Shown here piece after piece: positions 35,258 through 44,051 of a DNA stretch of 64,000 nt. The stretch is from Paracoccaceae bacterium. Its GTDB lineage: Bacteria; Pseudomonadota; Alphaproteobacteria; Rhodobacterales; Rhodobacteraceae. How positions within the stretch are numbered: the first letter of the stretch is position 1; every line of letters begins with the position of its first letter. The notes beneath the pieces are model-generated. The model was given only the letters and a program-made list of their open reading frames with translations, made no database searches and was not told where the DNA came from. Position numbers and translations under genes: made by a program. Where the stretch lies: positions 1 to 64,000 of the forward strand of contig JANSXY010000007.1 in the NCBI GenBank assembly GCA_024742695.1. The letters are read 5' to 3'.

Positions 35258-35569
35258 ATGCGCGCGCGGATCTACAGGCCGGCCCGTACGGCGATGCAAT
35301 CCGGAACCGCCAAGACCCATGACTGGGTGCTGGAATACGCGCCCGCCTCGGCACGCGATATCGATCCGCTGATGGGCTGGACCGGCTCGGCCGATACCCA
35401 GGCCCAGGTCCGGCTGCGTTTCGAAAGCCAGGCGGCGGCCGAGGACTACGCGCGCGAGAACGGGATCGACTATGTCGTCCTGCCCGCGCATGACCGCAAG
35501 CCCAACATCCGGCCTCGCGGCTACGGCGAGAATTTCGCCACCGACCGCCGCGGCGCCTGGACGCACTGA
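35258..35569 (+). CDS. NADH dehydrogenase accessory subunit (NDUFS4/ETC complex I type)
   Basis: The 103-residue protein matches the ETC_C1_NDUFS4 family: [56 protein letters not shown], and the basic C terminus with [15 protein letters not shown]. It is the alphaproteobacterial homologue of the mitochondrial 18-kDa subunit, which stabilises the NADH module of complex I. GAGGGG precedes the ATG at 35258 at good spacing; the ATG at 35252 is too close to it. Confidence 0.92.
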   Translation: MRARIYRPARTAMQSGTAKTHDWVLEYAPASARDIDPLMGWTGSADTQAQVRLRFESQAAAEDYARENGIDYVVLPAHDRKPNIRPRGYGENFATDRRGAWTH

Positions 35570-35630
35570 CCGGGCGGGGCGGCCGGTGGCGACGGGGCGG
35601 GTGGCGGCCCCGTGCCGGGCGAGGCGAGCG

Positions 35631-36101
35631 ATGATCACGATTTCCCGCGAACATCCCGTGCAGGACGACCTGGGGCTTTTGCACGCGCGCCATACCGAAG
35701 CGATGCATGCCGACACGCCGCCCGAAAGCATCCACATGATGCCCGCGGACGCGCTGGCCGCGCCGGGCATCGCCTTCTTCGTGATGCGCGAGGATGGCGC
35801 GCCTGTGGGGATGGGCGCGATCAAGCGGATCGGCCCCGATCATGGCGAGATCAAGTCGATGCACGTCCTGGCCGAACTGCGCGGGCGCGGGTTGGCGCGC
35901 GTCCTTCTCGACCACCTGATCGCGGCGGCGCGGGCCGACGGGATCGCCCGGCTGTCGCTGGAAACCGGCGCGCAACCCTCCTTCGGGGCGGCGCGGGCGC
36001 TGTACGAACGGGCGGGCTTTGCCTATTGCCCGCCGTTCGAGGGCTATGTCGCTGATCCGAACAGCGTGTTCATGACACGGCGTCTTGCCGAAGGCGCTTG
36101 A
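35631..36101 (+). CDS. GNAT-family N-acetyltransferase
   Basis: The 156-residue protein has the acetyl-CoA-binding GNAT core: IKSMHVLAELRGRGLARVLLDHLI (motif A with the RGRGLA loop) and GAARALYERAGFAYC (motif B). Residues 40-72 form the first beta hairpin. It would acetylate an amine on a small molecule or protein; the acceptor is unknown. The gene ends 34 bases before tRNA-Arg. Confidence 0.88.
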   Translation: MITISREHPVQDDLGLLHARHTEAMHADTPPESIHMMPADALAAPGIAFFVMREDGAPVGMGAIKRIGPDHGEIKSMHVLAELRGRGLARVLLDHLIAAARADGIARLSLETGAQPSFGAARALYERAGFAYCPPFEGYVADPNSVFMTRRLAEGA

Positions 36102-36135
36102 TCGCAGGGGCGCTCTGTCGCAGAACGGCCAAAGC

Positions 36136-36212
36136 GGCCCCGTAGCTCAACTGGATAGAGCAGGCGACTTCTAATCGCCAGGCTGAGGGTTCGAGTCCTT
36201 CCGGGGTCGCCA
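36136..36212 (+). tRNA. tRNA-Arg, anticodon TCT
   Basis: All arms fold: acceptor GGCCCCG (36136-36142) with CGGGGTC (36202-36208), D arm with AGCTCAACTGGATAGAGC, anticodon stem GGCGA/TCGCC around loop CTTCTAA (anticodon TCT, reading AGA and AGG), a variable region, and a T arm with loop TTCGAGT. The discriminator is G36209 and CCA is encoded (36210-36212). I saw no repeat of its 3' end elsewhere in the window, so there is no sign of an integrated island. Confidence 0.96.
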
Positions 36213-36414
36213 GCGGCTTGCATGGCTCCTGAGCGAACCTTTCGCGCCCTTCGCCGCCGGCCGCGTGCCGCCGGGCCGCGAATGTTCGCCGCGTCGCCCG
36301 CAGGCCACACCGCCCCCGCGACGATGCGTCCGGGGTTTTCGTCTGGCCGACGGATCGACATGCTGCGCCGGGACCGTGCGCGCGCTGCCCGGCCAACCTG
36401 CGAGGGCATATCCG

Positions 36415-37200
36415 ATGGCCGACAACGCCTTCTTCGTGATCTCGAAGCTGGTCGGCTTGCTGTTGATGGCCGAGACTTGGCTTTTGCTGGTCATGGCCCT
36501 TGGGCTTCTTGCGCTCTGGCGCGGGCGGCTGGGGATCGGGCGCGCCTGCCTGACGCTGGCCCTTGCCGCGACGCTGGTGCTGGGGGCGCTGCCGCTCGGC
36601 AGCCTTCTGATGGCGCCGCTGGAGGCTGAGTATCCCGCCGATCCGCCGCTGGACGAGGTGACCGGCATCATTCTTCTGGGCGGTTGGGAAGGCGGGTTTT
36701 CCGATGAGTTGCCGCTGCTTCCGCAGATCAACGATGCCGGGGATCGCCTGCTGGCGGCGGCCATGCTGGCCCGGCGCTTCCCCGAAGCGTCGATCGTGAT
36801 CACCGGCGGGACGGGGCAGATCCTGCCGCGCGACCGGCCGGTGATGTCGAATGCCGCGCGCGGCGCGGCGATCCTCGAAGGTCTGGGCCTTGCGCCGGGC
36901 CGGATGATCGTCGAGGGCGCCTCGCGCAACACGGTGGAGAACGCGCGGCTGAGCCATGCGCTCGTTCGCCCCGGCCCGGCGGATCGCTGGGTGCTGGTCA
37001 CGTCGGCCTTCCACATGGGCCGCTCGATGCAAAGCTTCGAAAGCGCCGGCTGGGCGAACCTCGTGGCCTATCCGGTGGATTTCCGGGCCGACAGTTTCAG
37101 GGTCGGCATCGGCTGGGACATGCAGGACAAGCTGAGGACGCTGAACCTGGCCCTCAAGGAGCATGTCGGCCGCATCGTCTACGACCTGGCCGGGCGCTGA
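36415..37200 (+). CDS. YdcF/ElyC-type DUF218 membrane protein
   Basis: The 261-residue protein has two N-terminal membrane segments (about 8-35 and 44-67) and a DUF218 domain: IILLGGW, ITGGTGQ, EGASRNTVENA and LVTSAFHMGRSMQSF. Relatives such as ElyC/YdcF work in cell-envelope metabolism, mainly the undecaprenyl carrier pathway. The ATG at 36415 lies about 200 bases after the tRNA; I see no other gene in that gap. Confidence 0.85.
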   Translation: MADNAFFVISKLVGLLLMAETWLLLVMALGLLALWRGRLGIGRACLTLALAATLVLGALPLGSLLMAPLEAEYPADPPLDEVTGIILLGGWEGGFSDELPLLPQINDAGDRLLAAAMLARRFPEASIVITGGTGQILPRDRPVMSNAARGAAILEGLGLAPGRMIVEGASRNTVENARLSHALVRPGPADRWVLVTSAFHMGRSMQSFESAGWANLVAYPVDFRADSFRVGIGWDMQDKLRTLNLALKEHVGRIVYDLAGR

Positions 37201-37487
37201 CCGACCGGGGCGGGCCGGGCGACCGTCTGAACGGCGACCGGCATCGTGGTCGCATCCGGCAGGGCAGGCGGCCGCCCGGTCGCGCATGACGCAGGAAGCC
37301 GTTGGGCCGGACTTGAACATTTCGAAACCGACGGCGGCAGGGCCCCCGCCATCGCCGATGCCGGTCGCGTCGCCCCTGGCGCGCAGGTTGCGCAACGCTT
37401 TCGCGCCAGTTGATCCTGCAGAAACCGACATCGCCCGGCTCAAGACCCGTCTTCCCTGACGCGACTGGTCCGGCGCGATCACCAAAA

Positions 37488-37650
37488 AGTATGTATTTTT
37501 CTGGACCGAAGGTCTGCAACTTCTTGTGCAAAGGATGCAACTGGGCTACTAGATGCGCGACCGCTTCCACTCACGGTCTGTGACCGAAGTTATTTGTATC
37601 TCTTCGTGGAGGCCGGCAACGAATTTTTCTGCTGGCCTCCACTATTTACT
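37488..37650 (+). ncRNA. Structured AT-rich stretch, possible small RNA or leader
   Basis: The gap 37201-37782 has no convincing gene. Within it this AT-rich stretch holds GACC-GAA-GGTC (about 37504-37514), CGGTC-TGT-GACCG (about 37574-37586) and a long hairpin, GTGGAGGCCGGCA (37606-37618) with TGCTGGCCTCCAC (37630-37642). The long stem is complete if one G-T pair is allowed, and TATTTACTTTTT follows it. That end resembles a terminator, so a short plus-strand RNA is possible, or a leader attenuating the gene at 37783. No promoter is clear. Confidence 0.4.
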
Positions 37651-37782
37651 TTTTCGAACATCCCCGCCCATCCCGCGTTGGCCCTCTGCGCCCGGTGCGA
37701 TGCCCGCGCCAGGGCCGCGCCCGTGCCATCGCCTTCCCTTTCCCGCGCGCGCCGCTACTGTGGAGCGGGTGGGAGGACTGCG

Positions 37783-39081
37783 ATGAATCTGCATGGCAAG
37801 CTGGCGGACCGTCTGGCCCGGGGGCGCCCGGTGCGGGTGGCGCTGATCGGGGCGGGCAAGTTCGGCTCGATGTTTCTCGCGCAGGTGCCGACGATACCGG
37901 GGCTGGAGGTCGCCGCGATCGCCGATCTCGATCCCGACCGGGCGCGCGCCGCCTGCCGTGCCGTGGGCTGGACCGACGACCTTGTCGCCGCCACGGCGTT
38001 CACCGACGACGGGGCCGCGGCCGCGGCCGATCCGCGGGTCGAGCTGGTGATCGAGGCGACGGGCGCGCCCGAGGCCGGTATCCGCCATGCCCGCGCCGCG
38101 ATCGCGGCGGGCCGGCATGTCGTGATGGTCAATGTCGAGGCCGACGTGCTCGCCGGCCCGGTGCTGGCGGCAGAGGCGCGCGCCGCCGGCGTGGTCTATT
38201 CGATGGCCTATGGCGACCAGCCCGCGCTGGTGGCCGAGATGGTCGACTGGGCGCGTGCGGCGGGCTTCACCGTCGCCGCGGCAGGCAAGGGCACGAAATT
38301 CCTGCCCGCCTATCACGCCGTCACGCCCGACGATGTCTGGGCGCACTACGGCCTGACGGCGGACGAGGCGCGGGCGGCGGGGATGAACCCGCAGATGTTC
38401 AACTCCTTCCTCGACGGCACCAAGTCGGCGATCGAGATGGCGGCGATCGCCAATGCCTGCGGGTTGGACGTGCCGGAGGCCGGGCTATCATTCCCGCCCT
38501 GCGGCGTTGACGATCTGGCGCATGTGCTCCGGCCCCGGTCGGTCGGCGGCCAGCTGGAGCGCGAGGGGATGGTCGAGGTCGTTTCCTCGCTGGAACGCGA
38601 TGGCCGGCCGGTGTTTCGTGACCTGCGCTGGGGCGTCTACGTGGTGCTCAAGGCCGAAACCGACTACGCCGCCGCCTGTTTCCGGCAATACGGCCTGCCG
38701 GTGGACGCGACGGGCCGCTACGCCGCGATGTACAAGCCGTTTCACCTGATCGGGATGGAACTGTCGATCTCGGTCCTCTCCGCCGCCTTGCGGGGCGAAC
38801 CCACGGGCCAGGCGCGCGAGTGGCGAGGCGACGCCGTGGCGGTGGCCAAACGCGACCTGGCCGAGGGCGAGATGCTGGATGGCGAAGGCGGCCATACCGT
38901 CTGGGGCCGGGCGATGCCGGCTGCCGCCAGCAAGGCCGCGCAGGCGCTGCCGATCGGCCTGGCCCACCGGGCGCCGCTGCGCCGCGCGATCCCGGCCGGC
39001 ACCGTGCTGACGCTCGCCGACGTGCGGCTGGACGAGACGGCCGAGGGCGTGCGGGCGCGGCGCGCGATGCTGGCGGGGTAG
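37783..39081 (+). CDS. NAD-binding oxidoreductase with C-terminal SAF domain (COG4091, homoserine-dehydrogenase-like)
   Basis: The 432-residue protein opens with a Rossmann fold (VRVALIGAGKFGSMFLAQVP, then IADLDPDRARA), followed by an EATGAPEAG stretch and a central catalytic part (MNPQMFNSFLDGTKSAIEMA). A SAF domain lies at about 345-430 (RDLAEGEMLDGEGGHTVWG, then LRRAIPAGTVLTLADV). Such proteins stand near sugar or sugar-acid catabolic genes; their reaction is not settled. GGGAGGA precedes the ATG at 37783. It is convergent with the dehydratase at 39089, which may be functionally related. Confidence 0.78.
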   Translation: MNLHGKLADRLARGRPVRVALIGAGKFGSMFLAQVPTIPGLEVAAIADLDPDRARAACRAVGWTDDLVAATAFTDDGAAAAADPRVELVIEATGAPEAGIRHARAAIAAGRHVVMVNVEADVLAGPVLAAEARAAGVVYSMAYGDQPALVAEMVDWARAAGFTVAAAGKGTKFLPAYHAVTPDDVWAHYGLTADEARAAGMNPQMFNSFLDGTKSAIEMAAIANACGLDVPEAGLSFPPCGVDDLAHVLRPRSVGGQLEREGMVEVVSSLERDGRPVFRDLRWGVYVVLKAETDYAAACFRQYGLPVDATGRYAAMYKPFHLIGMELSISVLSAALRGEPTGQAREWRGDAVAVAKRDLAEGEMLDGEGGHTVWGRAMPAAASKAAQALPIGLAHRAPLRRAIPAGTVLTLADVRLDETAEGVRARRAMLAG

Positions 39082-39088
39082 GGCGGGG

Positions 39089-40327
39089 CTACACCGTCGC
39101 CGCCGGCGCGCCGCCCTCGAACCGGTTGCCATTGCGCCAGTCGCAGGGCGCTTCCTGCATTTCCAGGTGCAGGCGTTGCCCGGTGTAGGGATGGGCGCGC
39201 GCCAGGTCTTCGTCGAAGTCGATGCCAAGGCCGGGGGCATCGGGCACCGTGACGTATCCGTCCTCCCAGCGGATCGCGTTGCGGATCAGTTTCAGTTGGA
39301 AGTCGCCGCCCTGTTCGATCGTCTCGACCATCAGAAGGTTCGGGATCGAGGCGCCAAGCTGGATGTTCGCCGCCCATTCCACCGGCCCCGCATACAGATG
39401 CGGCGCGACCTGGGCCGAGAATCCCTCGGCCAGGACCGCGATCTTCTTGCCCTCCCAGATGCCGCCCGCGCGGCCCAGCGCCGGTTGCAGGATGCGCACG
39501 CCGCCGGCGCGCAACAGCATCGCGAATTCCGTCTTGGTCGTCATCCGCTCGCCGGTGGCCAGGGGGATGCGCACCGCCCGCGCGACCTCGGCGAAGTCCA
39601 AGAGGTTGTCGGGCGGGATCGGTTCCTCGTACCAAAGCGGCCCGTAGGGCTCCAGCGCCTGACCCAGCCGGATCGCGCCGGCCACCGTGAACTGGCCGTG
39701 CGTGCCGAACAGCAGGTCGGCCCGGTCGCCCACCGCCGCCCGGATCTTCGCGCAGAACTCGACCGACCGGCTGATGTCGCTTTGCGCCGGATCGTGGCCG
39801 CCGCGGATCGTGTAGGGGCCGGCGGGGTCGAACTTCACCGCGGTGAACCCCTCGGCCACCCGCGCCGCCGCCGCCTCGGCGGCCATGTCGGCATCCACCC
39901 AGAACCGCGCCTGGTCCTGCGCCGGGCCGGGGTAGAGATAGGTGTAGCTGCGCAGCCGCTCGTTGATCCGCCCGCCCAGCATCGCCCAGACCGGCAGGTT
40001 CCGCGCCTTGCCCAGGATGTCCCAGCAGGCGATCTCGAGCCCCGAAAAGGCGCCGATCACCGTCGGGTCCGGGCGTTGGGTGAAGCCCGAGGAATAGACG
40101 CGGCGGAACATCAGTTCGATCGCGTCTGGCCGCTCGCCGGCCATGTGGCGGGCGAACACGTCCTCGATCACCGCCGCCATGGCACGCGGGCCGACCGTCG
40201 AGGCGTAGCATTCGCCATAGCCGGCGATCCCGTCATCGGTCGTCAGCTTGACGAAGATCCAGTAACGCCCGCCCCAGCCCGGTGCGGGCGGGGCTACGGT
40301 GAAGATCTCCAAGTCCTTGAGTTTCAT
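39089..40327 (-). CDS. Enolase-superfamily sugar-acid dehydratase-like protein
   Basis: The 412-residue protein follows the mandelate-racemase/galactonate-dehydratase layout: capping domain, AVKFDP (a K-F-D base motif), LFGTHGQF, YEEPIPP, TGERMTTK and the C-terminal PHLYAGP. At the first metal-ligand position, where relatives show an acidic residue (V-D-F-H-G-R), this protein reads F-G-T-H-G-Q. It is therefore either a divergent subgroup with another ligand or altered in activity. It is the last gene of a long minus-strand run, 10 bases after an alcohol dehydrogenase gene. Confidence 0.75.
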   Translation of the reverse strand: MKLKDLEIFTVAPPAPGWGGRYWIFVKLTTDDGIAGYGECYASTVGPRAMAAVIEDVFARHMAGERPDAIELMFRRVYSSGFTQRPDPTVIGAFSGLEIACWDILGKARNLPVWAMLGGRINERLRSYTYLYPGPAQDQARFWVDADMAAEAAAARVAEGFTAVKFDPAGPYTIRGGHDPAQSDISRSVEFCAKIRAAVGDRADLLFGTHGQFTVAGAIRLGQALEPYGPLWYEEPIPPDNLLDFAEVARAVRIPLATGERMTTKTEFAMLLRAGGVRILQPALGRAGGIWEGKKIAVLAEGFSAQVAPHLYAGPVEWAANIQLGASIPNLLMVETIEQGGDFQLKLIRNAIRWEDGYVTVPDAPGLGIDFDEDLARAHPYTGQRLHLEMQEAPCDWRNGNRFEGGAPAATV

Positions 40328-40337
40328 CTCTGCCCCC

Positions 40338-41426
40338 TCAGAACAGGATCACGTTGCGCCGGGCCGCGCCGGTGCGGGTATCGGCGATGGCGGCGTTGAT
40401 GTCGTCAAGCCGCCAGCGCCCCGAAATCAGCTCGGCCAGCTTCAGCCGGCCCTGGCCCCACAGATCCACCATCCAGCGGATGTCGCGCGCCAGCACCGTG
40501 TCGCCCATCAGCGAACCGACCATCGCCTGCCCGGTGGCGGCGATGATCACCGGTTCGTAGCTGGCCGTCTGTCCCGAATGCGGCATCCCGACCATCACCA
40601 TCCGGCCGCCGGGCGCAAGGTAGCGCGGCGCGGTGTCATAGGCGCCGATCGCGCCCACGGTGACAAGGACGGCGTCGGCCCCGCGCCCGCCCGCCGCCGC
40701 CCGCGCGGCGCGCCAGGGTTTCTCGTCGGTGGCCAGCACGCCGTCGGTTGCGCCGAAGTCCCGTGCGATTTCCAGCTTCGCGGGCAACCTGTCGACGGCG
40801 ACGATCCGCGCCGCGCCGGCGATCCGCGCGCCCTGGATCGCGTTCAGCCCGACGCCGCCGGCGCCGATCACCACCACCACCTCGCCGGGCCGGATGCCGG
40901 CGGAATTCACCGCCGCGCCGACCCCGGTGATCACCCCGCAGGACAGCAGGCAGGCCTCGTCCGCCGGCATTCCGGCCGGCACCGGCGCGATCTGCGAGGC
41001 ATCCACCACCACGCGTTCGGCGAAGGCGCCGCAGTTCAGGCCGTGCGCCATCGGCCCGCCATCGGCGGCCGAAAGCGGCCCCTTCGCGCGGTCATAGGGT
41101 ACCTCGCACAGCACCGGTCGGCCGGTGGCGCAGGCGGGGCAGGTGCCGCAGGCGCGCATCAGCGTGACGATCACCGTGTCGCCGGGGCGATAGGCCGACA
41201 CCCCCGGCCCGGTCGCGGCGACGCGGCCCGCCGCCTCGTGGCCGTAGACCGCCGGCAGCGGCCCGCCCCAGCCGCCGTCGATGAAGCTGATGTCGGAATG
41301 GCAGATCGCGACGGCATCGATCTCCACCTCCACCTCGCCGGGGCCGGGCGGGCGCAGCGCGACCTCCTCGATCTTCAGCGGTTCGCCGAAACCGTGGCAG
41401 ACGGCGGCGCGGATCAGGCGTGTCAT
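40338..41426 (-). CDS. Zinc-dependent alcohol dehydrogenase (MDR, class III-like)
   Basis: The 362-residue protein has the catalytic zinc ligands CHSD and GHEAAG, the structural-zinc lobe CGTCPACATGRPVLC, and the cofactor motif VIGAGGVGLNAIQGA. Class III/formaldehyde dehydrogenase-like members oxidise alcohols or glutathione adducts with NAD. Being between an MFS transporter and a dehydratase, it may oxidise a sugar-type or aromatic alcohol; the substrate is unknown. Confidence 0.88.
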   Translation of the reverse strand: MTRLIRAAVCHGFGEPLKIEEVALRPPGPGEVEVEIDAVAICHSDISFIDGGWGGPLPAVYGHEAAGRVAATGPGVSAYRPGDTVIVTLMRACGTCPACATGRPVLCEVPYDRAKGPLSAADGGPMAHGLNCGAFAERVVVDASQIAPVPAGMPADEACLLSCGVITGVGAAVNSAGIRPGEVVVVIGAGGVGLNAIQGARIAGAARIVAVDRLPAKLEIARDFGATDGVLATDEKPWRAARAAAGGRGADAVLVTVGAIGAYDTAPRYLAPGGRMVMVGMPHSGQTASYEPVIIAATGQAMVGSLMGDTVLARDIRWMVDLWGQGRLKLAELISGRWRLDDINAAIADTRTGAARRNVILF

Positions 41427-41440
41427 GGGGTCCTCCAGTC

Positions 41441-42661
41441 TCAGGTCAGCGGGTCGGGCATCGCCGGCCGGGGCCGGGCGAGGTGCAGGGCAAGGGCCAG
41501 AACGGCAAGACCGGCGGCCAGCAGGAACGGCGCGCCGGGCAGGTAGGCAACCGCCCCGGGCGCCGTGAAGGCCGCGAAGACCGCCGTCATCACCAGCGGC
41601 GCGACGATCATCGCCAGCGCGTTCAGGCTGGCCAGAACGCCCTGCAACTCGCCCTGCGCATCCTCGGGCGTGGCGCGCGAGGCCAGCGCCTGCAGGGCCG
41701 GCGTGGTCAGCCCGCCCACCGCGGCGATGACGGTCAGGGCCAGGGCAAGCCACCCCTGCGCGACAAATCCGAAGGCCGTCAACGTGGCGATGCCAAGGCA
41801 CAGGCCCAGCGTCGCGGCCCCCGCCTCGCCGAAACGGGCGATCAGCGGGCCGACAAGCGTGGCCTGCGCGATCCCGAAACACACCCCGTAGACCGCCAGC
41901 GAGGCGCCGATCATCGGCGCGTCCCAGCCGAAGCGTGCCGTGCCGAAATAGGGCCAGATCGAGGGATAGACATTCATCGCGACCGCGAGGAGCGCGAAAA
42001 CGGTCAGCAAGCGCGCCAGCCCCGGCAGCCGCGACACCGCCGCCAGCGCGCCCACCGGATTGGCGCGGGTCAGCGAGAACGGCCGGCGAATCCGCTCCGT
42101 CACCGTTTCGGGCAGCACGAGCGCGGCAACGGTCAGGTTGACCAGCGCCAGCAGCGCCGCGCCCCAGAACGGCGCGCGGGTATCGACCCCCGCCAGAAGC
42201 CCGCCGATCGCCGGCCCGGCGACGAAACCGAAGCCGAAGGCCGCGCCGACAAGGCCGAAGCGGCGGCCCCGGTCTTCCGGCGCTGAGATATCGGCCAGGA
42301 ATGCGGTCGCCGTGGCATGGGTGGCCGAGGCGATGCCCGCGACCAGCCGCGAGACCAGCAGAAGCCAGATCGTCATCGCCAGCGCCATCAGCACGTAGCC
42401 CGCCGCCAGCACCGCCAGCGACCCAAGCAGAACCGGCCGCCGCCCCCAGCGATCCGACAGCGCGCCCAGCGCCGGGCCGAAAAGGAACTGCATTACCGCG
42501 AAACCGGTCGACAACACGCCGCCCCACAGCGCCGCGCCGGCCAGCGTGCCGCCGGTCACCGACAGGATCAGGTCGGGCATCACCGGAAAGATCAGCCCCA
42601 CCCCGATCGCGTCCAGCGCGACGGTCGACAGGATCACCGGGACGGCGAGGCGGTGGGTCAT
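41441..42661 (-). CDS. Major facilitator superfamily transporter, TetA-like (DHA1)
   Basis: The 406-residue protein has 12 membrane segments, the family motif GALSDRWGRRPVLL (about 66-79) between segments 2 and 3, and the motif-C-like VAGPAIGG. TetA-like DHA1 members are mostly efflux pumps; in this run of catabolic genes it may instead move a substrate or excrete a toxic intermediate. The ATG at 42661 lies 55 bases after the pcaB stop; the alcohol dehydrogenase gene follows 14 bases after its own stop. Confidence 0.85.
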   Translation of the reverse strand: MTHRLAVPVILSTVALDAIGVGLIFPVMPDLILSVTGGTLAGAALWGGVLSTGFAVMQFLFGPALGALSDRWGRRPVLLGSLAVLAAGYVLMALAMTIWLLLVSRLVAGIASATHATATAFLADISAPEDRGRRFGLVGAAFGFGFVAGPAIGGLLAGVDTRAPFWGAALLALVNLTVAALVLPETVTERIRRPFSLTRANPVGALAAVSRLPGLARLLTVFALLAVAMNVYPSIWPYFGTARFGWDAPMIGASLAVYGVCFGIAQATLVGPLIARFGEAGAATLGLCLGIATLTAFGFVAQGWLALALTVIAAVGGLTTPALQALASRATPEDAQGELQGVLASLNALAMIVAPLVMTAVFAAFTAPGAVAYLPGAPFLLAAGLAVLALALHLARPRPAMPDPLT

Positions 42662-42716
42662 GAAACCTCCGTCTTGGCCAAGCCGTAGCCGGATGGGGCA
42701 CGGAAGGAAAGGGGGC

Positions 42717-44051
42717 TCAGCCGGCCAGTCCGCGCGCCTGCCGGGCAAAGGCGCGGGCCTCGGCCGGCGCGGTGCCCAGCCCGTGCCGGGGATCGAGCAG
42801 GGCGGCCCAGTCGCGCCCCGGATGGTCGCGCGCCGCCAGCGCGGCCAGCGGCGTGCCGCTGTCGCGCGCCTCGGCGCACAGCGCCGTGACGGCCGCGGCG
42901 GCCTCGGGGCGCGGCAGGGTTTCGGCCAGCGCGAAGGTCAGCGCCTCGGCCATCACAAGGCCAAGGCCGTCATCCAGCGCGGCGGCCATCCGCCCCGGAT
43001 CGGGCCGGGCGGCTTCGGCGAGGTCGCGGGCCAGCGCCGCGGCACGGCCGGTGGCCAGCACCAGCCCCGGCAGCGCCAGCCATTCGGAAAACCACGCCGC
43101 GCCGTCGCGCTGGTCGCGGTGCATCCCCGCGCCCTGCACGAGGCCCGCAAGCCCGATCGCATGCCGGCACAGCGCAACCAGCGCCGAGGCGGCGACGGGG
43201 TTCTGCTTCTGCGGCATGGTCGATGAGCCGCCGCCGGTGCCCAGCCGCAGTTCTTCCACCCCCGTCCGGGTCAGCGACAGCAGGTCTTCGCCGATCTTGC
43301 CAAGGCTTGCCGCGAGGCCGGCGGCCCAGCCGGCGAGATCCCCGATCCGGTCGCGGCCCGCATGCCACGATCCGCCGGGATCGCTCAGCCCCAGTTCGGT
43401 GGCCAGTGCCGCGCGGACCGCCGGGCCCGCCCCGCCCAAGGCCGACAGTGTGCCCGCCGCGCCCGACAGCGAGACCGACAACAGCCGCGGCGACAGATCG
43501 GTCAGCCGCGCCCGGTGATGCAGGAGCGGCGCGCCCCAGCCCGCCGCCACGGCGCCGAAACTGGTCGGCACCGCGCCCTGCCCGTAGGTCCGTGCCAGCA
43601 TCGGGGTCTCGGCATGCGCCTCGGCCAGATCGGCCAGCGCCGCGATGGCGCCGGCCAGCCGCGCGTCGACGATCTTCAGCGCGGCGCGCAGCCGCAGCGC
43701 CAGCGCGGTGTCGCAGATGTCCTGGCTGGTCGCGCCCCAGTGCAGGTAGCGGGCATGCTCGGGTGCCTCCAGCGCCTTGCGCGCCGCCGCGACCAGCGCC
43801 GGCACCGGTACCCCGTTCGTCGCCGTTTCCGCCGCAAGGCCCGACGGGTCGATCTGGATTTCCTGCACGGCGCGGTGCAGGAAGCTGGCCGCGGTTTCCG
43901 GGATCATGCCCAGCCCGCCCTGCGCCTTCGCCAGCGCCCCCTCGACCAGCAGAATCGCGCGAACCTCGGCGCTGTCGGAAAACAGCCGCGCCAGGTCGTC
44001 GTCGCCGAAAAGCCCGCGGTAGATCGCGCTGTCGATCGGCGAGGCGGGCAT
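42717..44051 (-). CDS. pcaB: 3-carboxy-cis,cis-muconate cycloisomerase
   Basis: The 444-residue protein belongs to the fumarase/aspartase superfamily, with the signature GGGSSTMPQKQNP and the YLHWGATSQDICDT stretch. Its N terminus matches PcaB enzymes, which close the ring of carboxymuconate made from protocatechuate. The ATG at 44051 shares one base with the stop of the BKACE gene (TGATG), so both are coupled. It works before PcaC, encoded upstream in the same run. Confidence 0.85.
   Translation of the reverse strand: MPASPIDSAIYRGLFGDDDLARLFSDSAEVRAILLVEGALAKAQGGLGMIPETAASFLHRAVQEIQIDPSGLAAETATNGVPVPALVAAARKALEAPEHARYLHWGATSQDICDTALALRLRAALKIVDARLAGAIAALADLAEAHAETPMLARTYGQGAVPTSFGAVAAGWGAPLLHHRARLTDLSPRLLSVSLSGAAGTLSALGGAGPAVRAALATELGLSDPGGSWHAGRDRIGDLAGWAAGLAASLGKIGEDLLSLTRTGVEELRLGTGGGSSTMPQKQNPVAASALVALCRHAIGLAGLVQGAGMHRDQRDGAAWFSEWLALPGLVLATGRAAALARDLAEAARPDPGRMAAALDDGLGLVMAEALTFALAETLPRPEAAAAVTALCAEARDSGTPLAALAARDHPGRDWAALLDPRHGLGTAPAEARAFARQARGLAG

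Noticed and set aside
36136-36212. tRNA-Arg as an island attachment site
   Set aside because: No repeat of the tRNA 3' end, no integrase and no mobile gene were seen in the window.
37163-37459. A 98-codon plus-strand frame, or its 57-codon end from an ATG near 37286
   Set aside because: No ribosome site, no recognisable motif, and Pro/Ala/Arg-rich composition; evidence is too weak for a gene.
36070-37485. A 471-codon minus-strand frame containing PEGLEPSAWRLEV
   Set aside because: This peptide is the antisense reading of the tRNA-Arg gene, a known source of false proteins; the rest is antisense to the YdcF-type gene.
37594-37782. N-terminal extension of the SAF-domain dehydrogenase
   Set aside because: The extension reads through a hairpin region and lacks similarity to the family start; the ATG at 37783 has GGGAGGA.
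40338-42701. A 787-codon minus-strand frame
   Set aside because: It merges an out-of-frame reading of the MFS gene with the alcohol dehydrogenase; the real start is the ATG at 41426.
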